DNA of 17,840 nucleotides from CAYUNA01 sp047629355 (GTDB lineage Bacteria; Bacteroidota; Bacteroidia; Chitinophagales; Saprospiraceae). Location of the stretch: positions 1 to 17,840 of the forward strand of contig JBLHWU010000138.1 of assembly GCA_047629355.1 (NCBI GenBank), written 5' to 3'. Positions 14,240-17,840 of this stretch are shown one piece after another. The notes below the pieces were generated by a model, which was given only the letters and a program-made list of their open reading frames with translations, was not told the DNA's origin and did no database searches. Position 1 is the stretch's first letter; the number at the start of each line of letters is the position of its first letter. A program made the position numbers and the translations under genes.

Positions 14240-15724
14240 ATGACTGACACGATTGCTAAAACTGACACGATTGCTAAAGTTGTCAAGACGGATATTGATG
14301 CGTTGAACGCTACGTTAACCGTTACTATTGAGAAAGCAGATTACGAACCAATCTTAACTGCGGAATTGAAGAAGTACCGCAAACAAGCAACTTTTAAGGG
14401 TTTCCGACAAGGAAAAACACCATTGTCTTTTATTAAGAAGATGTATGGTAAGCAACTTTTGAGCGACATTATTAACAATGAGTTGCAAGCAGGTTTGGGC
14501 GATTTTTTTCAAAATGATTTGGACAACTATGTCGGTCAGCCAATTGGTAATGAAGATTCTCCAGGTTTGGATTGGAACATCAAAGATTTGCAGGACTATA
14601 CCTTTATTTTTGATGTAGGAATGGGACCTAAGTTTGATATTAAAGGAATGTCAAGCAGTGATTCTTTTGAAAAATATGTAATTGATGTTCCAGCAAAGGA
14701 CATTGAAGCAGAGCTTGAAAATGCGCGAAAACGAGAGGGTGACCGAATCTTAGCGGAAGATAAAATTCAAGACAATGACGTCGTGAAATTATCAGTGAAA
14801 GAATTGGATGGTAAAAAATTGAAGGAAGACGGTGTAGAATCTGAATTCAGTGTTTTGACAAGCCAAATCGACAATGAGAAATTCAAGAAAGAGTTGATGA
14901 AGAAAAAAGTAGGCGATACTTTGAAAGTCAATGTTTTTGAAATTGAAGATGCGAAGGACGATAATCACGCGAAAAAGTATTTCCTAAATTTGGAAGGTGA
15001 TGATTTGGAAAAAGAAGTTGGGCCGTTCTTTGAAGGGACCGTTACTGAAGTGAGCCGAGTTAACCCTGCGGAAGTCAACCAAGCGTTTTTTGATAAAATG
15101 TTTGGTCCAGACGCAGTTAAGACGGAAGAAGAGGCAAAAGCGAAATTGAAAGAAATTATTTCTGGACAATACAATTCACAGACGGAAGCGGTACTTTTCC
15201 GTAAGGTGCAAGATGAATTGTTGACTGCCAATAAAGACCAGATGCCATTGCCAGATGCGTTTTTGAAACGTTGGTTGGTGCAAGCAGACGAGAAAAATAC
15301 AGCAGAAGCGGTAGAACGTGATTATGATGGTTTTGCTCAAAACTTGCGTTGGTCATTGATTAAAGGTAAATTCTCGAAAGAGCAGGAATTGAAAGTAGAA
15401 GAGCAAGACATCAAAGACCACATTGGAGATCAAATGATGCAGTATTTGAGTCAAATGGGCGGTCAATTGGGTGACATAAGCGGTTTCATGGATCAAATGA
15501 TTGAGCGTGCGATGGGTGATGAAAAGCAAGTTCGTCAAGCTGCAGAAGCGGTGATGGACAATAAATTGTTTGATAAAATCGTCGAAACGGTAACGATTCA
15601 AGAAAATACGGTAACGCCTGATGAATTCAATAAAATAGTCGAAGACATCAAAGCAGCGGATGATGCAGAAAAAGCGGCGGCAGAAGCTATCGCAGCAGCA
15701 GAAGCAGGTGAGGAAAAGGAGTAA
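14240..15724 (+). CDS. tig: Trigger factor (ribosome-associated chaperone)
   Basis: A 494-residue trigger factor, the chaperone that binds the ribosome exit site and shelters nascent chains. The ribosome-binding signature GFRQGKTP is at residues 54-61, in the N-terminal tail-like domain. The central region, where the FKBP-type prolyl isomerase domain lies in E. coli, is strongly divergent, so isomerase activity is doubtful. The C-terminal helical arm is long and ends in an Ala/Glu-rich tail (EKAAAEAIAAAEAGEEKE). The protein is longer than the E. coli form (432). The start codon is followed by an exact tandem 18-bp duplication that gives TDTIAKTDTIAK before the conserved fold. The order tig-clpP-clpX is a common bacterial arrangement, and the long gap to clpP suggests clpP has its own promoter. 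Confidence 0.95.
   Translation: MTDTIAKTDTIAKVVKTDIDALNATLTVTIEKADYEPILTAELKKYRKQATFKGFRQGKTPLSFIKKMYGKQLLSDIINNELQAGLGDFFQNDLDNYVGQPIGNEDSPGLDWNIKDLQDYTFIFDVGMGPKFDIKGMSSSDSFEKYVIDVPAKDIEAELENARKREGDRILAEDKIQDNDVVKLSVKELDGKKLKEDGVESEFSVLTSQIDNEKFKKELMKKKVGDTLKVNVFEIEDAKDDNHAKKYFLNLEGDDLEKEVGPFFEGTVTEVSRVNPAEVNQAFFDKMFGPDAVKTEEEAKAKLKEIISGQYNSQTEAVLFRKVQDELLTANKDQMPLPDAFLKRWLVQADEKNTAEAVERDYDGFAQNLRWSLIKGKFSKEQELKVEEQDIKDHIGDQMMQYLSQMGGQLGDISGFMDQMIERAMGDEKQVRQAAEAVMDNKLFDKIVETVTIQENTVTPDEFNKIVEDIKAADDAEKAAAEAIAAAEAGEEKE
14243..14278 (+). repeat. Exact 18-bp tandem duplication at the 5' end of tig
   Basis: ACTGACACGATTGCTAAA occurs twice in direct succession, in frame, adding a second TDTIAK to the trigger factor N-terminus. 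Confidence 0.9.
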
Positions 15725-15745
15725 AGACGGCGCATGGTACTCGGC

Positions 15746-15826
15746 TCACTACTCATGTACAGCGTAGTGAATCATTGTGAATTTTAGGCTGATTTAGAAT
15801 ATTTTCGTATAAAAGTCAACCTAAAA
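15746..15826 (+). terminator. Two hairpins downstream of tig
   Basis: TCACTAC (15746-15752) pairs with GTAGTGA (15764-15770), and TTTTAGGCTGA (15782-15792) pairs with TCAACCTAAAA (15816-15826) with one mismatch. They begin 21 bases after the tig stop codon. T-runs come only later (15853-15867), so termination is plausible but not textbook. Confidence 0.4.
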
Positions 15827-15900
15827 CGTGTATGTGCGTTATAAAAAAGTAGTTTTTTGTTTTTTTATAAAAAATCGCTTGTTAGTTATCCAAGTTAATA

Positions 15901-16014
15901 ATGTCGGATGAATTTGCTCGAGTATTGTGTCTGAACGAGATAAAAAACGCAGGCATGGACTTAGCTATGCCAAGCATTTTAACGAAGTGCAAGCACAATA
16001 ATCAATTAAATTAA
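15901..16014 (+). CDS. Possible 37-residue small protein
   Basis: An ATG-started frame reads MSDEFARVLCLNEIKNAG and continues to a TAA at 16014. It has a reasonable soluble composition with two Cys. There is no clear ribosome-binding site, but that is normal here. The same bases can form small hairpins (CTCG...CGAG at 15918; GGCAT...ATGCC at 15951; GCATTTT...GAAGTGC at 15974), so a structured RNA is an alternative. Unrecognised; weak support. Confidence 0.2.
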   Translation: MSDEFARVLCLNEIKNAGMDLAMPSILTKCKHNNQLN

Positions 16015-16042
16015 CCGAGAGTATTGACTTGAATGACTACTT

Positions 16043-16203
16043 AGGAACGCGAAATAGATAATCTTATCATTTTTGAGAGGATATTTAATCCATGTTTTTC
16101 ACTTTAAAAATGCTCATTATATCAACATAAATCGCACTTTTAAAGCAAAACTAGGAACGAAAACGCTCTCTCAAAAAAGTAACTTTATTTAATTCGCGTT
16201 CCT
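16043..16203. repeat. Long nested inverted repeat upstream of clpP
   Basis: AGGAACGCGAA (16043-16053) is the exact complement of TTCGCGTTCCT (16193-16203). Further in, TTTTTGAGAG (16070-16079) is complementary to CTCTCAAAAA (16168-16177), the bases between also match in part, and CTTTAAAAATGC (16102-16113) pairs with GCACTTTTAAAG (16134-16145) with one mismatch. The whole 161 bases can fold as one long hairpin. It ends 34 bases before the clpP start codon. It may be a decayed miniature element, a cis-acting leader or a small RNA. Confidence 0.6.
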
Positions 16204-16237
16204 TATTCAAAAATTTACTAACAAATACCATAAATAT

Positions 16238-16942
16238 ATGTTTCACAAGAATGAATTTATGAAGTATGCTACGAAGCACCTCAATATGAGTAGCATGCAC
16301 TTAGAAAAATATATCGATAAGACGACTCCAATGGGTCCAAATATTCAAGGTTTTACGCCAGCGGTAATCGAAGAGCGTCAAATGAATATGGTTCAAATGG
16401 ACGTTTTTTCGCGATTGATGATGGATAGAATTATGTTTTTGGGCGTAGCAGTGACTGATTATGTAGCGAATGTGATTCAAGCACAGTTGTTATTTTTGGA
16501 CTCGACTGACCCGAAACGAGATATTCAAATGTACATCAATAGTCCAGGTGGTTCGGTAACGGCTGGTTTAGGAATGTATGACACGATGCAGTATGTTTCT
16601 CCAGATGTGGGAACGATTTGTACGGGTATCGCAGCTTCAATGGGTGCGGTTTTGTTGGCAGCAGGTACAAAAGGCAAGCGGACAGCATTGCCTCACAGTC
16701 GGGTGATGATTCACCAGCCAATGGGTGGTATGCAAGGTCAGGTGAGCGATATGGAAATTAACTACAAACTCATCAAGCAATTGCAAAAAGAATTGTATGA
16801 TATTTTGGCGTTCCATACGGGTCAAACTTACGAAACAATTGATAAAGATTGTGATCGGGACAACTGGATGACGGCGACAGAATCGCAAGCATACGGTTTG
16901 GTTGATGAAGTATTGGCGAAGCCAAGCGAAATGAATAAGTAA
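16238..16942 (+). CDS. clpP: ATP-dependent Clp protease proteolytic subunit
   Basis: The serine peptidase of the Clp complex, which forms a double heptameric ring and degrades proteins unfolded by ClpX. The triad is complete: Ser134 in GIAASMGA, His159 in RVMIHQPMGG and Asp208 in DCDRDNW, with the same spacings as in E. coli ClpP. INSPGGSVTAGLGMYD (100-115) is the usual substrate-binding strand region. Length is 234 residues, with an N-terminal part of about 40 residues before the conserved core that is probably removed or flexible. Later ATGs (Met8, Met17) could also serve as start. clpX follows 99 bases later with a hairpin between. Confidence 0.96.
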   Translation: MFHKNEFMKYATKHLNMSSMHLEKYIDKTTPMGPNIQGFTPAVIEERQMNMVQMDVFSRLMMDRIMFLGVAVTDYVANVIQAQLLFLDSTDPKRDIQMYINSPGGSVTAGLGMYDTMQYVSPDVGTICTGIAASMGAVLLAAGTKGKRTALPHSRVMIHQPMGGMQGQVSDMEINYKLIKQLQKELYDILAFHTGQTYETIDKDCDRDNWMTATESQAYGLVDEVLAKPSEMNK

Positions 16943-16947
16943 AAATC

Positions 16948-17024
16948 ACGGTTGACGGTTGACGGTAGATGATTAACGGTAAAGCACTAGCTATATCGTC
17001 AACCGTTTGCTGTCAACCGTTTTT
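16948..17024 (+). terminator. Bulged hairpin between clpP and clpX
   Basis: ACGGTTGACGGTTGACGGT (from 16948) contains the unit CGGTTGA in tandem. It pairs with CGTCAACC (16997-17004) and GTCAACCGT (17012-17020), leaving a short bulge. TTTT follows the second arm. This gives a terminator or attenuator just 18 bases before clpX, so clpX could be lowered relative to clpP or read from elsewhere. Confidence 0.55.
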
Positions 17025-17041
17025 CGTTTAATACGTTGCCC

Positions 17042-17840
17042 ATGCAAATGCGTAAAAACAGACAAAATTACCGCTGCTCCTTCTGCGGTCGAGATAAATC
17101 AGAAGCGCTGCTTTTGATAGCGGGGATTGATGGGCATATCTGTGAGGTATGCGTTGAGCAAGCAGTAGAGATTTTGGAAGAAGAACTCTATGGGCACAAG
17201 AAAGAAGAAGAAAACGATTCAGCGATGCCTTCTAAGGCGGATATGCCCGAATTTGTACTTCCAGACGCTATTGCCCCAAAAGAAATCAAACAACACCTTG
17301 ATCACTATGTGATTGGTCAGGAAGACGCAAAGAAATTCCTTTCAGTTGCGGTTTATAATCATTACAAAAGGTTGCGCCAGAAGTCTGAGGACGACGATGT
17401 AGAAATTGAGAAATCAAACGTGTTGTTCGTCGGTCGTACGGGCACAGGTAAGACTTTGATGGCGAAGACAATTGCTAAATTTTTAAATGTACCTTTTGCA
17501 ATCGTGGATGCGACCGTTTTTACTGAAGCGGGATATGTTGGAGAGGATGTCGAGAGTATTTTAGCACGGTTGTTACAAGTTTGTGATTATAATATTAAGG
17601 CGGCAGAAAAGGGCATCGTTTACATTGATGAAATTGATAAAATTGCCCGAAAAATGGACAATCCGAGCATTACACGCGACGTCTCAGGCGAGGGTGTACA
17701 GCAGGGTTTGTTAAAAATGTTGGAAGGTACGATTGTGAATGTGCCCCCACAGGGCGGTCGCAAGCATCCAGAGCAAAAATTGGTAAAAATGGATACGCAA
17801 AACATCCTTTTTATCTGCGGCGGCGCCTTTGATGGCATCG
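17042..17840 (+). CDS. clpX: ATP-dependent Clp protease ATP-binding subunit ClpX (5' part)
   Basis: The AAA+ unfoldase that recognises tagged substrates and feeds them to ClpP. The zinc-binding domain is present: Cys12, Cys15, Cys34 and Cys37 (C-x2-C-x18-C-x2-C). Then come YVIGQEDAKKFLSVAVYNHY, Walker A GRTGTGKT at 131-138, AGYVGEDVES, Walker B IDEIDK at 195-200, and SITRDVSGEGVQQGLLKMLEG. In most ClpX proteins the residue after the first Walker A Gly is Pro; here it is Arg. The gene runs off the window after 266 codons, so sensor 2 and the C-terminal domain are not seen. The ATG at 17042 was chosen; the one at 17048 is equally possible. Confidence 0.96.
   Translation, partial: MQMRKNRQNYRCSFCGRDKSEALLLIAGIDGHICEVCVEQAVEILEEELYGHKKEEENDSAMPSKADMPEFVLPDAIAPKEIKQHLDHYVIGQEDAKKFLSVAVYNHYKRLRQKSEDDDVEIEKSNVLFVGRTGTGKTLMAKTIAKFLNVPFAIVDATVFTEAGYVGEDVESILARLLQVCDYNIKAAEKGIVYIDEIDKIARKMDNPSITRDVSGEGVQQGLLKMLEGTIVNVPPQGGRKHPEQKLVKMDTQNILFICGGAFDGI

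Noticed and set aside
17432..17455. Arg in place of Pro in the ClpX Walker A motif as a functional defect
   Set aside because: The position is outside the GK[ST] core, and from memory Bacteroidota ClpX proteins vary there; not a sign of loss.

Overview
The window looks like chromosomal DNA of a member of the Bacteroidota, possibly a Saprospiraceae- or Chitinophaga-like lineage; the phylum is much safer than the family. The basis is a moderately AT-rich sequence, genes without clear Shine-Dalgarno sites, TAnnTTTG-type -7 promoter boxes, a degraded type IX secretion C-terminal sorting domain, a Vat-like acetyltransferase and NPP lipoprotein of the kind common in this phylum, and a trigger factor/clpP/clpX block with Bacteroidota-like sequence features.

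Left part (240-6240), all on the minus strand: a wax-ester synthase/diacylglycerol acyltransferase carrying a C-terminal SCP2 lipid-carrier domain; a class I SAM methyltransferase; a broken HupE/UreJ-type membrane protein whose 5' end abuts an IS3-family transposase remnant; and a tight run npp-tag-vat (lipoprotein phosphodiesterase, 3-methyladenine DNA glycosylase I, Vat-like acetyltransferase), probably one operon read from a promoter near 6282-6310.

Middle part (6241-10782), plus strand: a decayed end of a type IX secretion cargo gene, a membrane-anchored serine hydrolase of the beta-lactamase fold, and a cytosolic-looking gamma-glutamyltransferase-family protein. The spaces between these genes are full of palindromic elements. 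One family (copies at 6946, 8386, 8569 and 10597) has conserved outer and loop sequences, while the middle of the stem changes with compensating changes in the other arm. A GC-rich module follows three copies and also occurs alone at 6641.

Right part (10783-17840), plus strand: a secreted 939-residue fusion of an alpha/beta hydrolase (Abhydrolase_10 type) and a cyanophycinase-like S51 peptidase; a large GTCATTCCGACC palindrome; tRNA-Leu(TAG); then the protein-quality block tig - clpP - clpX (clpX runs off the window). A long nested inverted repeat of about 160 bases lies just before clpP.

Functionally, the right end is core protein folding and degradation. The rest is accessory: storage-lipid synthesis, envelope hydrolases for phosphodiester, peptide and isopeptide substrates, DNA alkylation repair and a possible drug-acetylating enzyme, embedded in a repeat-rich stretch with several gene remnants. 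No complete mobile element, CRISPR array or phage gene was seen.
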